The position numbers and the translations under genes are program-made. Shown in pieces: positions 9,533 through 20,930 of a stretch of DNA of 64,000 bases. This stretch comes from Pseudomonas costantinii (GTDB lineage Bacteria > Pseudomonadota > Gammaproteobacteria > Pseudomonadales > Pseudomonadaceae), in NCBI RefSeq assembly GCF_001870435.1, contig NZ_MDDR01000006.1, positions 1 through 64,000 of the forward strand, given 5' to 3'. The first letter of the stretch is position 1; every line of letters starts with the position of its first letter. The notes below the pieces were generated by a model that was given only the letters and a program-made list of their open reading frames with translations, had not been told where the DNA came from and did not search any database.

Positions 9533-9580
9533 CATCGCAGGCAAGCCAGCTCCCACATTTGAGCCGGGCTTGCCCGCGAT
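9533..9580. repeat. REP doublet, partly degenerate
   Basis: A CATCGCAGGCAAGCC...CTCCCAC arm is followed seven bases later by a shortened GCCGGGCTTGCCCGCGAT arm. It fills the 88-base gap between the receiver gene and the convergent AraC gene. Confidence 0.75.
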
Positions 9581-9608
9581 ATGGCCCTCATAACCACCAC
9601 AAATCCAT

Positions 9609-10613
9609 CTATCGCAACCCATCCCGAAATTGCCCTGGCGTGATCCCCGTCCACCGCTTGAATGCCCGATTAAAACTGCTGGTATCGGCAAACCCCAGCA
9701 AATGACTGACTTCGGCCAACGAACACTGTGGGTCTCGCAGGTGCAACAACGCCAAATTCTCCCGGCACTCATTAAGCAACGCATCAAACCGACACCCTTC
9801 ATCCGCCAGATGCCGCTGCAAGCTGCGCAGGCTCAGGTGCAGCGCCTGGGCAACCCGTTCGGCACTCGGCTCGCCATCCGGCAGTTGCGCCTCAATGACC
9901 CTGCGCACCTTGCGCTCCCAGGTCAGCGGTTGCAGTTGGGCGAGGGTGCGCTTGAGCACGGTTTCATTGTGTTCGGCCAACTCCGGGTTGGCGTCATCCA
10001 GATGGCTGTCGAAGTCATGGGCCGCAAATTCCAGCCGATCTTCTTGGGCACCAAAAAACACCGGCGCACGAAACACGCTGTGCCATGGCTTGGGATCAGC
10101 CGGTTCCGGCCGCTGCAAGTACACCGCCAGCGGCGCATAGTCGCGGCCTAGACGGTTGCGGCAGGTGCGCACGTAGATCGCCGCAAACGCATCGATGGCC
10201 TCTCGCGCCGGCGCCGGGCTCCCCGTGGGTTGCAGCAGGCGAAAACGATAGCGCTCGCCGTCTCGACTAAGCTCCAGCGTCAGGGCATCGCTGACCACCT
10301 GGTGATAGCGCACGATGCGCTCGAACACTTCGCGCAAACTGCCGCTGGCCACTAGGGCATAGCCCAGCGCATGAAAGGTGGTGGGGCTGACAAACCGCGA
10401 CACTCGCAAACCAATCGCCGGATCGCCGCTGGCCTGTACCGCCAGCTCCCACAGGCGCGTGGTAGCGGACAACGGGTAGCGCGCGTTGGGGTCGTCCATC
10501 AGTTGCGGGTCGAGCCCGGCCTGGGCGCACAGCGCCGCGCTGTCGAGGTCCAGGGCGTCGAGCTGTTTGCGCAAGGCGCGGGTCCAGCTGGCGAGGGAGG
10601 TGGGTTCAGTCAT
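9609..10613 (-). CDS. AraC-family regulator (OruR/arabinose-binding type)
   Basis: A 334-residue regulator with a long N-terminal ligand-sensing domain (about residues 10-190) typical of the OruR/ArgR-like group and a C-terminal AraC double helix-turn-helix (about 235-334: ERVAQALHLSLRSLQRHLADEG and LAEVSHLLGFADTSSFNRAFKRW). It is divergent, across a 100-base gap, from the membrane desaturase gene, so it most likely controls that gene. Ligand unknown; fatty-acid-derived signals are a guess from context. Confidence 0.86.
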   Translation of the reverse strand: MTEPTSLASWTRALRKQLDALDLDSAALCAQAGLDPQLMDDPNARYPLSATTRLWELAVQASGDPAIGLRVSRFVSPTTFHALGYALVASGSLREVFERIVRYHQVVSDALTLELSRDGERYRFRLLQPTGSPAPAREAIDAFAAIYVRTCRNRLGRDYAPLAVYLQRPEPADPKPWHSVFRAPVFFGAQEDRLEFAAHDFDSHLDDANPELAEHNETVLKRTLAQLQPLTWERKVRRVIEAQLPDGEPSAERVAQALHLSLRSLQRHLADEGCRFDALLNECRENLALLHLRDPQCSLAEVSHLLGFADTSSFNRAFKRWTGITPGQFRDGLR

Positions 10614-10713
10614 GGCGATTGGCGCTTGCGGTCAACAGGTTGGCGTCCGGAGCTAGCGTCCTGCCGGATCGCTTGGGGCAGGATAGACACATCAATAACC
10701 AGAGGATGGAAGC

Positions 10714-13405
<2,692 letters not shown>

Positions 13406-14221
13406 TTAGCAGGCAATGAAGGCCAGCGGCAGGTCGCGGATCTGCTCGCGCAGCGGCGGCTGGTAGTGGTCGTCGCTGATCAGTTCGTGCAGCAGTTCTT
13501 CGCGCAATTGGTGGAATTCGAAACTGCTGCGCTGGCGCGGATGGGGTAGGGCGATGTCCACCACTTGCTTGATCCGCCCGGGGCGGGGCTCCATCACCAC
13601 CACACGGTCGGCGAGGAAAATCGCCTCTTCCACATCGTGGGTCACCAGCACCGTGGTGATCTTGGCGCGAGCGCGGATTGCCAACAGTTCGTCCTGCATC
13701 TGTTGGCGGGTCAATGCATCGAGGGCGCCGAACGGCTCGTCCAACAACAGAATGCGTGGGCTCGCCACCAAACCACGGGCAATCGCCACCCGTTGCGCCA
13801 TGCCGCCGGACAGTTGATGCGGATAAGCGCGGGTGAAGTCAGTGAGGCCTACCAGCTCGATAAAATCGCTGATGCGCCGGTTGCGCTCGGCTTCGCTTAG
13901 CGGCTCGTTGACCAGGCCCAGGCCGATGTTCTCCGCCACCGTCAGCCAGGGGAACAAACGGTGTTCCTGGAACACAATGCCACGCTCGCCACCGATGCCG
14001 CTGACGGCTTTGCCGTCGACTTGGATCTCGCCGCGAAACTGCGTATCAAGGCCCACCAGCAGACGCAGCAGGGTGGATTTACCGCAACCGCTGGAGCCGA
14101 CGATAGCGACAAATTCGCCCTCGGCAATCTCCAGGTTGAATTCACGAATGGCCTCCAGTTCGAAGCCGTCGACATCGAAGGTCTTGCCCACATGGTTGAA
14201 GCTGACGATAGGTGCGTTCAT
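13406..14221 (-). CDS. atsC: Sulfate-ester ABC transporter ATPase AtsC
   Basis: ATP-binding subunit of the taurine/sulfonate/sulfate-ester importer family, 271 residues. Walker A GSSGCGKST at 42-50, signature LSGGMAQR, Walker [13 protein letters not shown] and switch histidine in LVTHDVEEA are intact. The ATG overlaps the atsB stop as ATGA, which indicates translational coupling; the much longer upstream open frame is atsB read in another phase. Assignment as AtsC rather than TauB/SsuB rests on the adjacent fused permease AtsB and arylsulfatase AtsA, as in the known atsRBC-atsA set. Confidence 0.9.
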   Translation of the reverse strand: MNAPIVSFNHVGKTFDVDGFELEAIREFNLEIAEGEFVAIVGSSGCGKSTLLRLLVGLDTQFRGEIQVDGKAVSGIGGERGIVFQEHRLFPWLTVAENIGLGLVNEPLSEAERNRRISDFIELVGLTDFTRAYPHQLSGGMAQRVAIARGLVASPRILLLDEPFGALDALTRQQMQDELLAIRARAKITTVLVTHDVEEAIFLADRVVVMEPRPGRIKQVVDIALPHPRQRSSFEFHQLREELLHELISDDHYQPPLREQIRDLPLAFIAC

Positions 14222-15816
14222 GCGTGTCTCCAGCGGGTGGCGCGGGTTTCGATGCGTTGGCCGATAAGGTTGAGGGCTGCGCCGGTAAGGCCGACCAAGA
14301 GCATGCCGCTCATGATCAGGTCCATGCGCAGCAGTTGTTGGGCGCCGATCATCAGGCTGCCGATACCGCCGTTGGACGGCATGAAATATTCCGCGCCGAT
14401 GGTGCCCAGCCAGGCATAGATCAGGCTCAGGCGCAGGCCGGCGAAAATGCCCGCTGCGGCGCCTGGCAACACCAGTCGCCGTAGCCGTTGGAACAGGTTC
14501 AGGCGCAGCACTTGCGCCGCCTCGCGCAGCTGCGGCGACAGGTTCAGCACGCTGCGTTGGGTGGCGATAAACAACGGGAAGAAGGCGGCGAGGGCGATAA
14601 ACACCCATTTAGCCAATTCGCCCAGGCCAAACCAGGCGGTGAGCAACGGCACCCAGGCAAAAATCGCGATCTGGCGCAGCGCGGCCAGGGTCGGGCCGAG
14701 TACCCGCTCACTGCGCCGCGACAGCCCCAGCCACAGCCCCATGACGAAGCCCAAGCCGCCGCCCAGAATCAACCCACCCAAGGTGCGCCCGAGGCTTTTG
14801 CCAAGGGCGCCGCAAAGGCTGCCATCCAAGACGCCCGCTGCGGTGGTTTGCAGCACCGCCCACGGGCTGACCAGAATGTTCGGGTCGACCCAACCGTGGT
14901 GTGTCGCTGTTTGCCACAGCGCGAACAACAGCAGCGGTGGCAACCACGGTTGCAGGTGCTGCCAGCCTTGATAGCGCGGGCCGCGACGAATCTGCGCGGT
15001 GGCCGGGTGCGGCCAGTGCACCCATTTGCGGTCCAGCCAGCCGATGCCGCGATCCATCACCACACCCAGTACGCCGATGACCACGATGCACACGAAAACG
15101 ATATCGAGCATGAACAACTGCCGCGCCCACACCATCAGGTAGCCGATGCCTTCGCTGGAGGCCAGCAACTCCACCGCCAGCAACGACGTCCATCCGGCTG
15201 CCAGCGCCAGGCGCACCCCGGCCATGAATGCCGGCAGCGCGGCGGGCAGGATCAGGCGGCGAATCAAAAGGTGAGTGGGCAGGCGCAGCACGCGTGCGGC
15301 TTCACGCAAATTGGGCTGGGCGTCGCGCACGCCCACCAGGGTATGCAGGGTGACCGGCACCACAATCGCCTTCACCAGCACTACCAGTTTCAAGGTTTCG
15401 CCAATGCCGAAAAACACCATGAACAGCGGGATCCAGGCCAGGGTCGGCACTTGCGACAGCGCGCTGAACGTCGGGAATATCAGGCGCTCGGCCCGTGCAC
15501 TGAAACCCAACAGAGCACCGAGTAAAGCCCCGGCGCCGATACCGGCCAGCAACCCCCAGAACAAGCGTTGCAAGCTGATCGCCAGGTGGCTCCACAACTC
15601 GCCGCCAGCCAACTCCACCGCGCTGCTCCATACCAGCGACGGCGGCGGCAGAATCTGTTCGCTCATCCAATGATTGCGACTGGCCAGCCACCACAGCGCA
15701 AACAGCGCCAGCGGCAGCAGCCACGGCAGTAGGCGCTCGCCCAGCTTCGGCCAGCGCGGCGCAGTGCCGTTGGAGGGGGCCGCGAGAGGTAGGCTCAAAA
15801 GTGAAATTCGGGCCAT
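14218..15816 (-). CDS. atsB: Sulfate-ester ABC permease AtsB (two fused permease halves)
   Basis: A 532-residue inner-membrane protein made of two tandem BPD permease domains (about residues 1-265 and 266-532). Each half has its own EAA loop: REAARVLRLPTHLLIRRLIL in the first and REAAQVLRLNLFQRLRRLVL in the second. Single-gene double permeases of this kind are the hallmark of AtsB; TauC and SsuC have one domain. A GGAGG site precedes the ATG. It is first in an atsB-atsC-atsA operon and is divergent from the binding-protein gene atsR across a 288-base control region. Confidence 0.9.
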   Translation of the reverse strand: MARISLLSLPLAAPSNGTAPRWPKLGERLLPWLLPLALFALWWLASRNHWMSEQILPPPSLVWSSAVELAGGELWSHLAISLQRLFWGLLAGIGAGALLGALLGFSARAERLIFPTFSALSQVPTLAWIPLFMVFFGIGETLKLVVLVKAIVVPVTLHTLVGVRDAQPNLREAARVLRLPTHLLIRRLILPAALPAFMAGVRLALAAGWTSLLAVELLASSEGIGYLMVWARQLFMLDIVFVCIVVIGVLGVVMDRGIGWLDRKWVHWPHPATAQIRRGPRYQGWQHLQPWLPPLLLFALWQTATHHGWVDPNILVSPWAVLQTTAAGVLDGSLCGALGKSLGRTLGGLILGGGLGFVMGLWLGLSRRSERVLGPTLAALRQIAIFAWVPLLTAWFGLGELAKWVFIALAAFFPLFIATQRSVLNLSPQLREAAQVLRLNLFQRLRRLVLPGAAAGIFAGLRLSLIYAWLGTIGAEYFMPSNGGIGSLMIGAQQLLRMDLIMSGMLLVGLTGAALNLIGQRIETRATRWRHA

Positions 15817-15918
15817 GGAGGACCTCCGTTGTCGCCGAGGGCGTTATGTGATTTTGATCTTATAAAAACGTAATCAAGATGATTGAGGGATAAGAAAAGT
15901 CATTTAAAGCCGCAGCTC

Positions 15919-15937
15919 AATGCGCATCCAATGCATT
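15919..15937. promoter_or_regulatory. ATGC-N9-GCAT palindrome in the atsB/atsR control region
   Basis: The 19-mer AATGCGCATCCAATGCATT matches 16 of 19 positions of the reverse complement of the palindrome at 21900-21918 in front of the TonB receptor, including an identical 10-base half (CCAATGCATT). Likely a shared LysR-type operator; inference. Confidence 0.5.
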
Positions 15938-15941
15938 CGGA

Positions 15942-15967
15942 GAATATTTTCGATGCTGTTTATGCAT
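15942..15967. promoter_or_regulatory. GAATATTTT-N2-ATGC-N7-GCAT box, atsB/atsR
   Basis: A 26-base composite of GAATATTTT, two bases, ATGC, seven bases, GCAT. The same 17 fixed positions with identical spacing recur upstream of tonB at 26936-26961. TGC-N7-GCA is a T-N11-A box as bound by LysR-type regulators. The rest of the 288-base divergent region is AT-rich and holds no gene. Confidence 0.55.
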
Positions 15968-16104
15968 AGCCCTCTGGAGCCTGCGTTTTAGCTCGCATAG
16001 TCCAAAAAGCTATTAAATTGTGAATTTATAGTATTTAAAGTTTTGACTCGGTTGTGCCTACTTTCTGCTCCCCAGGCGACCCTCGCCCACAAGGAGCTGC
16101 GCTT

Positions 16105-17106
16105 ATGAAACTGCCCTTCAAACGTCTGATCACCCTGTTCGCGGGCACCGCCCTGGCCGGGTTGGTACACGCTGCCGACCTCAAGGAAATCCGGATTGCC
16201 GTGCCCGATCTCAGCGCGGGCAGTCAGCACAGCGGCGGCGGTATAACGGACGTGTTGCGCCAACAGCAGATCTTTGAGAAAGCCTTCGCCGATCAGGGCA
16301 TCAAGATCCAGTGGAATTACTTCAAGGGCGCAGGCCCGGTGATCAATGAAGCCTTCGCCAATGGCCAGGTGGACCTAGCCTATCTTGGCGATCTGGCGGC
16401 GATCATCGGCCGCTCCAATGGCCTGGATACTCGCTTGCTCAGTGCCACGGCACGCGACGTGAAACAGTACCTCGGTGTGGTGCCGGGTTCCGGTATCAAG
16501 ACGTTGCAAGACCTCAAGGGCAAACGCGTTGCGGTGTTTCGTGGCACGGCCAGCCAGTTGTCATTCGACAGCGCGTTGGCCAGCCAGGGCTTGAGTGAGA
16601 AAGACCTGAAAGTTATCAACCTGGACTTCAACGCTGCCGGTGCCGCGCTGGCCGCCAAGCAGATTGATGCCACCTGGGGCGGTGCGAACTTGAGTGCATT
16701 GCAAGCCAAGGGCTTGGCTGAGCTGCCGCTGACCACCAAGGATCTCGGAGGAGCGGGCAGCATCCAGGCGGTGCTGGTGGGCAGCGCCAAATTTGTCGAT
16801 GAGCATCCCGAGGTCATCACCCAACTGCTCAAGGCCCAACAGCAGGCTGTGCAATGGCTGACCGATGACAACAACAAGCAGGCTTACATCGAGTTGGTGT
16901 CGGGACTGGCGAGTTATCCACCGGTGATCCTGAGCAGTGATTTGAAAAACGAGAAACTCAGCGAGATTTTTCCATCGACTCTGGACCCGGTGTTCCTTGG
17001 AAAATTGCAGGATGCGGTGGATTTGGCTTCGAAAGAAAAGCTGATTCGCAAGTCGTTTCAGGTGAGTGATTGGGTGGCGCCGAATCTGGCGGCTGCCGGG
17101 CTCTAA
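16105..17106 (+). CDS. atsR: Sulfate-ester periplasmic binding protein AtsR
   Basis: Periplasmic binding protein of the taurine/sulfate-ester family that would feed AtsBC. The 333 residues start with a signal peptide cut after VHA near residue 23; AAGGAG precedes the ATG, and an upstream in-frame ATG is rejected for lack of a ribosome site. Motifs VVPGSGIKTLQDLKGKRVAV and QIDATWGG are family-typical. The protein has no Met or Cys after the start. It is divergent from atsBCA and convergent with the LysR gene, so the known atsR, atsBC, atsA and atsK genes are all present but dispersed on both strands. Confidence 0.88.
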   Translation: MKLPFKRLITLFAGTALAGLVHAADLKEIRIAVPDLSAGSQHSGGGITDVLRQQQIFEKAFADQGIKIQWNYFKGAGPVINEAFANGQVDLAYLGDLAAIIGRSNGLDTRLLSATARDVKQYLGVVPGSGIKTLQDLKGKRVAVFRGTASQLSFDSALASQGLSEKDLKVINLDFNAAGAALAAKQIDATWGGANLSALQAKGLAELPLTTKDLGGAGSIQAVLVGSAKFVDEHPEVITQLLKAQQQAVQWLTDDNNKQAYIELVSGLASYPPVILSSDLKNEKLSEIFPSTLDPVFLGKLQDAVDLASKEKLIRKSFQVSDWVAPNLAAAGL

Positions 17107-17121
17107 GGTTTTTGGCGACCC

Positions 17122-17152
17122 GATCATTCCCACGCTCTGCGTGGGAATGATC
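17122..17152. terminator. Solo palindromic hairpin between atsR and the LysR gene
   Basis: A 31-base perfect palindrome bounded by GATCATTCCCACGC and its complement, the same as one end of the 110-bp repeat. It lies in the 57-base gap between two convergent genes and could serve as a bidirectional terminator. No long T run on either side. Confidence 0.55.
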
Positions 17153-17163
17153 AATGAGGTCCT

Positions 17164-18084
17164 TTAAACCGCCACACTAACCTCCTGGCGGTCCACCTCC
17201 ACCAACGTCTCAATCATCGCCTTCGCCGCCGGCGACAAGCGTGAGCCGGTGCGGCTGACAATCCCGCACCGCGCACTCATGGTCTCCAAGTTCTGCGGCA
17301 GGTTGCGCCAGTGCAGCAGCACCAGCGCGCCCCTGGCGATGTCTTCGGCAAATGCTTCTTCGGTGCCTACGCCGATCGCGTTCGACTGCAACACGATCTT
17401 CACCAATGCCGGAAAATGCTCGGTCTGAATACTCGGCGAAAAATCCATGCGCCCGCTGAGGTTCGCCAACAGTTTGCGAATGCCCTGGGAGATCAGCGGC
17501 GACGCCAGCGGGTAGTCAAACATGTCGTTGGTCGACAGGCTGTCCTTGGCCAGCAACGGGTGCCCTGGGCGGCAGAAAAACACCCCGCGCTTGGGCGTCA
17601 GCGCACGGGTCTGGAAGTTCGGATCGTTTTCGAACTGGCGAATGTCGGCGATAAAAAATTCGATCTCTTCACGGCTCAGGGCGCGGCTGAGTTTTTCCCA
17701 GTTATCCACCTGGAAACTGGTGCGGATTTTCGGGTGGGCGCTGATAAAGCGCGCCACCGCATCCGGCACCAGTTTTACCGCAGGCGCCGGGCCGGTACCA
17801 AAGCGCAGGTCGCCGGCGTCGAGTTTGGTCATGCGCGTGACTTCACTGCTCAGCAAGGCGGCGCCATGTACCAGGCTCAGGGCGTGTTGCAGCACCACCT
17901 GGCCCTCGGGCGTGGGGCGCAAATCCTTGTTGCCGCGGTCGACCAGCACGCAACCGAACTCTTGCTCCAGCCCCTGGATGCTGCGGCTGAACGCGGGTTG
18001 CGTGATGCCCATCGCGTCCGCCGCGCGGACAAAACTGCGGTGTTCGTTGAGGGCGATGAAGTACCGCAGTTGGCGAAGATCCAT
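17164..18084 (-). CDS. LysR-family regulator, SftR-like
   Basis: A 306-residue LysR regulator: N-terminal winged helix (LRQLRYFIALNEHRSFVRAADAMGITQPAFSRSI region, residues 3-37) and a C-terminal effector domain. The ATG at MDLRQL is chosen because GGGAAAG precedes it; a Met five codons earlier has none. It sits between atsR and atsK, divergent from atsK. In P. putida S-313 the LysR protein SftR controls the ats genes, atsK and a TonB receptor; this gene and its paralogue at 20.9 kb are the two candidates. An ATGC-N7-GCAT box overlaps its ribosome site, which suggests autoregulation. Confidence 0.83.
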   Translation of the reverse strand: MDLRQLRYFIALNEHRSFVRAADAMGITQPAFSRSIQGLEQEFGCVLVDRGNKDLRPTPEGQVVLQHALSLVHGAALLSSEVTRMTKLDAGDLRFGTGPAPAVKLVPDAVARFISAHPKIRTSFQVDNWEKLSRALSREEIEFFIADIRQFENDPNFQTRALTPKRGVFFCRPGHPLLAKDSLSTNDMFDYPLASPLISQGIRKLLANLSGRMDFSPSIQTEHFPALVKIVLQSNAIGVGTEEAFAEDIARGALVLLHWRNLPQNLETMSARCGIVSRTGSRLSPAAKAMIETLVEVDRQEVSVAV

Positions 18085-18099
18085 ATGCTTTCCCGGCAT
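18085..18099. promoter_or_regulatory. ATGC-N7-GCAT box at the LysR gene start
   Basis: Exact ATGC-N7-GCAT directly before the start codon of the LysR gene, in the region shared with divergent atsK. An AT-rich AAAAATA follows three bases later, similar to the AAAATAT next to the other copies. A TTATTCC element lies further into the atsK promoter at 18159-18165. Confidence 0.45.
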
Positions 18100-18266
18100 C
18101 TGAAAAATAGGTCGAAGGCATTTGCGACCGAGGGAGCTGAGGTTTTAAATGCAAGCTCTTATTCCGTCAACGAAGCATTTGTTCACTTGCTAGACCTAAA
18201 TTGCATATGAATAGAGCGTTGCTGGAAAGCGTCCCCATCATCAGCAGGCACCAGAGGGTCATCACA

Positions 18267-19172
18267 ATGAGCAACGCCGCATTAGCTGTTCAACCCATCG
18301 CCCAAGCGCTGGACATCCACCCGGTTGCCGGCCGCATCGGCGCCGAGATCCGTGGCATCAAACTGTCCGGTGACCTGGATGCCGCCACCGTCGAGGCCAT
18401 CCAGCAGGCGCTGGTGCAGTACAAAGTGATCTTCTTTCGTGAGCAAACCCACCTCGATGACCAGCGCCAGGAAGCCTTTGCTCACCTGCTCGGCGAGCCG
18501 ATTGCCCACCCGACGGTACCGGTGCGTGACGGCACGCGATTCCTGTTGGAGCTCGATGGCACCCGTGGCCAGCGTGCCAACTCGTGGCACACCGACGTGA
18601 CCTTCGTCGACGCCTACCCGAAAGCCTCGATCTTGCGTTCGGTGCTGGCGCCCAAGTCCGGTGGTGACACGGTGTGGGCCAACACCGCCAGTGCCTACAA
18701 CGACCTCAGCGCCGAGCTGCGAGTGTTGGCGGACAACCTGTGGGCGGTGCACAGCAACGAATACGACTACGCCGGACGCAAGCCGGATGTGTCGGCGGAA
18801 AAGCTTGAGGAGTACCGCAAAATATTTACCTCGACGGTGTACGAAACCGAGCACCCGGTGGTGCGTGTGCACCCGGTCAGCGGCGAGAAAACCTTGTTGC
18901 TGGGGCACTTCGTCAAGCGCCTGAAAGGCTACTCCCAGGCGGATTCGACACAGTTGTTCAACCTACTGCAAAGCCACGTTACCCGTCTGGAAAATACCGT
19001 GCGATGGCGCTGGAGCGCGGGCGATGTAGCGATTTGGGATAACCGCGCCACCCAGCACTACGCGGTGGACGACTACGGTACTCAGGAGCGCATCGTGCGT
19101 CGGGTCACGCTCAAGGGTGATGTGCCGGTGGGCGTGCAAGGGCAAACCAGCAAAACCACCAAAGGTCTTTAA
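18267..19172 (+). CDS. atsK: Alkylsulfatase AtsK, 2-oxoglutarate/Fe(II) dioxygenase
   Basis: Cytoplasmic enzyme that oxidises medium-chain alkyl sulfate esters with oxygen and 2-oxoglutarate, giving aldehyde, sulfate, succinate and CO2. With this start the protein has 301 residues, as in P. putida AtsK, and the known active-site positions fall exactly right: Fe ligands His108, Asp110 and His264, Thr135, and 2-oxoglutarate-binding Arg275 with Arg279. An upstream in-frame ATG at 18207 is not used for this reason. It has no Met or Cys after the start. It is divergent from the SftR-like gene and convergent with the sulfatase-superfamily gene, 25 bases apart. Confidence 0.95.
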   Translation: MSNAALAVQPIAQALDIHPVAGRIGAEIRGIKLSGDLDAATVEAIQQALVQYKVIFFREQTHLDDQRQEAFAHLLGEPIAHPTVPVRDGTRFLLELDGTRGQRANSWHTDVTFVDAYPKASILRSVLAPKSGGDTVWANTASAYNDLSAELRVLADNLWAVHSNEYDYAGRKPDVSAEKLEEYRKIFTSTVYETEHPVVRVHPVSGEKTLLLGHFVKRLKGYSQADSTQLFNLLQSHVTRLENTVRWRWSAGDVAIWDNRATQHYAVDDYGTQERIVRRVTLKGDVPVGVQGQTSKTTKGL

Positions 19173-19197
19173 GCGAGCACAGGTCCAAATGTGGTGT

Positions 19198-20805
19198 TTA
19201 CCAGACGCCTATCTGCACCACTTTCTCCGCCTCCGGCTCACCATAACGAAACCGTTGGCCACGTAGATCGATTTCTGTGTGGCTGATGGTGGTGCGTCGC
19301 TTCAGCCCGCGCAACCATTCGAACAGATAACCCAGGTGGGTCTCGCGTACCTCGGCATACGCCGGATCGGTGCCCAGGTCGTGTAATTCCTGCGGGTCGT
19401 TTTCCAGGTCAAACAGTTGCGGTCGGAAGCCGTCATAGGCCAGGTATTTCCAGCGCTCGCTGCGCACCATGGTCATGCGGCAGCGGTCGATGGGTTGCTC
19501 CAGGCGCTCGCGGGCCGGGGCCTGGAAGGCGTAGTCGTATTCGGCGATGGCATAGTTGCGCCAGGGGGTGTGTTCACCGTGCAGCAGCGGGATCAGCGAG
19601 CGGCCTTCTAGGCGATGGTCGGCAGCGGGCAGGCCTAAGGCATCGAGGAAGGTCGGCAGGGCATCGATGGTTTCGACAAGACGCGCGTCCACTGTGCCAC
19701 GGCTGATATCGGCGCTGGCGCGTGGGTCGCGCACGATCAATGGAACGCCCACGGCAGGCTCCAGCAGAAATTCTTTTTCGCCGAGGAAATGATCGCCGAG
19801 GAAGTCGCCGTGGTCGCTGGTGAACACGATCAGCGTGTCGTCCCAGCGGCCGTTGCTTTGCAGAAAGTCGAACAACTTCCCCAATTGATCGTCGATCTGT
19901 TTGATCAGGCCCATGTAGGTTGGAATTACCGTGAGCCGCACCTCGTCACGGGAAAAATTCAAACTCTCCTGATGCTGCCGGAACGCTTGGTACACCGGGT
20001 GGTCGCTGGCGTTTCCAGGTTGAATGGGCGCTTGGATGTGCTCTGCGCCATACAGCGCGTGATACGGCGCCGGTGCAATATAGGGCCAGTGCGGTTTGAT
20101 GTAGGACAGGTGCAGGCACCACGGTTGCTCACCTTGCTCGTCGATAAAGTCGATGGCGCGGTCAGTGGTGTAGACGGTTTCCGAATGTTCTTGCGCCACG
20201 CGTGCGGGCAACCCGGCGTTGCGCATGTGCCAGCCGCTGAGCACTTCGCCGCCTTCGCCCTCTGCGGCGTTGGCCCATTCATGCCACGGGTTGGTGCCGC
20301 TGTAGCCTTGCTCGCGCAGGTAGTGGGTGTAGGGCGCGGACTCGCGTTTGTCGTCGAACAGCGGGCTGTCGGGATAGATGCCGTCGTGACGGAAATAGGC
20401 ATCGAACCCGACTTCATTCAGCGGCTCGGCCTGGGCGCTGTCGGGGTCGATGTTCAAGCGCTGCAAGGCATCCAGATTCGGCGTGGCGTGAGTCTTGCCC
20501 ACTAACGCAGTGCGGATGCCGTGGGGGCGCAGATAATCGCCAATCGTCAGCTCTTCCAGCGGCAGTGGTACTGCGTTCCACGCTACCTGGTGGCTGCTGA
20601 CATAACGCCCGGTATACGCCGACATCCGCGACGGCCCGCAAATCGTGCCTTGGGTGTAGGCGCGGCTGAAACGCACACCGGCAGCGGCCAGCCGGTCGAT
20701 ATTCGGCGTGTGCAAATGGGCGTGGCCATAGCACGACAGGTAATCGCGGCGCAGTTGGTCGCACATGATGTACAGCACGTTGCGCACGGGTTTTGGTTGA
20801 GACAT
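19198..20805 (-). CDS. Sulfatase-superfamily hydrolase (phosphonate monoester hydrolase-like)
   Basis: A 535-residue alkaline-phosphatase-superfamily enzyme. The formylglycine signature is CGPSR with Cys56, and metal-binding NVLYIMCDQ at the start and FTSDHGDFLGDH near residue 320 are present. The overall look (CDQLRRDYLSCYG, CGPSRMSAYTGRY) is closer to phosphonate monoester hydrolases and choline-sulfatase-like phosphodiesterases than to AtsA. The substrate could be a sulfate ester, phosphodiester or sulfonate monoester; location in the ats cluster favours a sulfate ester. No signal peptide, so cytoplasmic. Its promoter contains an ATGC-N7-GCAT box. Confidence 0.82.
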   Translation of the reverse strand: MSQPKPVRNVLYIMCDQLRRDYLSCYGHAHLHTPNIDRLAAAGVRFSRAYTQGTICGPSRMSAYTGRYVSSHQVAWNAVPLPLEELTIGDYLRPHGIRTALVGKTHATPNLDALQRLNIDPDSAQAEPLNEVGFDAYFRHDGIYPDSPLFDDKRESAPYTHYLREQGYSGTNPWHEWANAAEGEGGEVLSGWHMRNAGLPARVAQEHSETVYTTDRAIDFIDEQGEQPWCLHLSYIKPHWPYIAPAPYHALYGAEHIQAPIQPGNASDHPVYQAFRQHQESLNFSRDEVRLTVIPTYMGLIKQIDDQLGKLFDFLQSNGRWDDTLIVFTSDHGDFLGDHFLGEKEFLLEPAVGVPLIVRDPRASADISRGTVDARLVETIDALPTFLDALGLPAADHRLEGRSLIPLLHGEHTPWRNYAIAEYDYAFQAPARERLEQPIDRCRMTMVRSERWKYLAYDGFRPQLFDLENDPQELHDLGTDPAYAEVRETHLGYLFEWLRGLKRRTTISHTEIDLRGQRFRYGEPEAEKVVQIGVW

Positions 20806-20887
20806 GGGGTTTCACCGAACGGAGGACAGGCAGCGTTTTTCGCCGCTCGGATGGGGTGCTGGCAAGTGCATTCGGGGACTGGGTTTT

Positions 20888-20902
20888 ATGCAGTGAGTGC
20901 AT
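20888..20902. promoter_or_regulatory. ATGC-N7-GCAT box before the second sulfatase gene
   Basis: Exact ATGC-AGTGAGT-GCAT about 85 bases upstream of the sulfatase-superfamily start, inside the 125-base gap to the second LysR gene. It lacks the AAAATAT neighbour of the other copies. Confidence 0.4.
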
Positions 20903-20930
20903 GGGTGCGGCTGCCAGCGATAGCGCCAGG

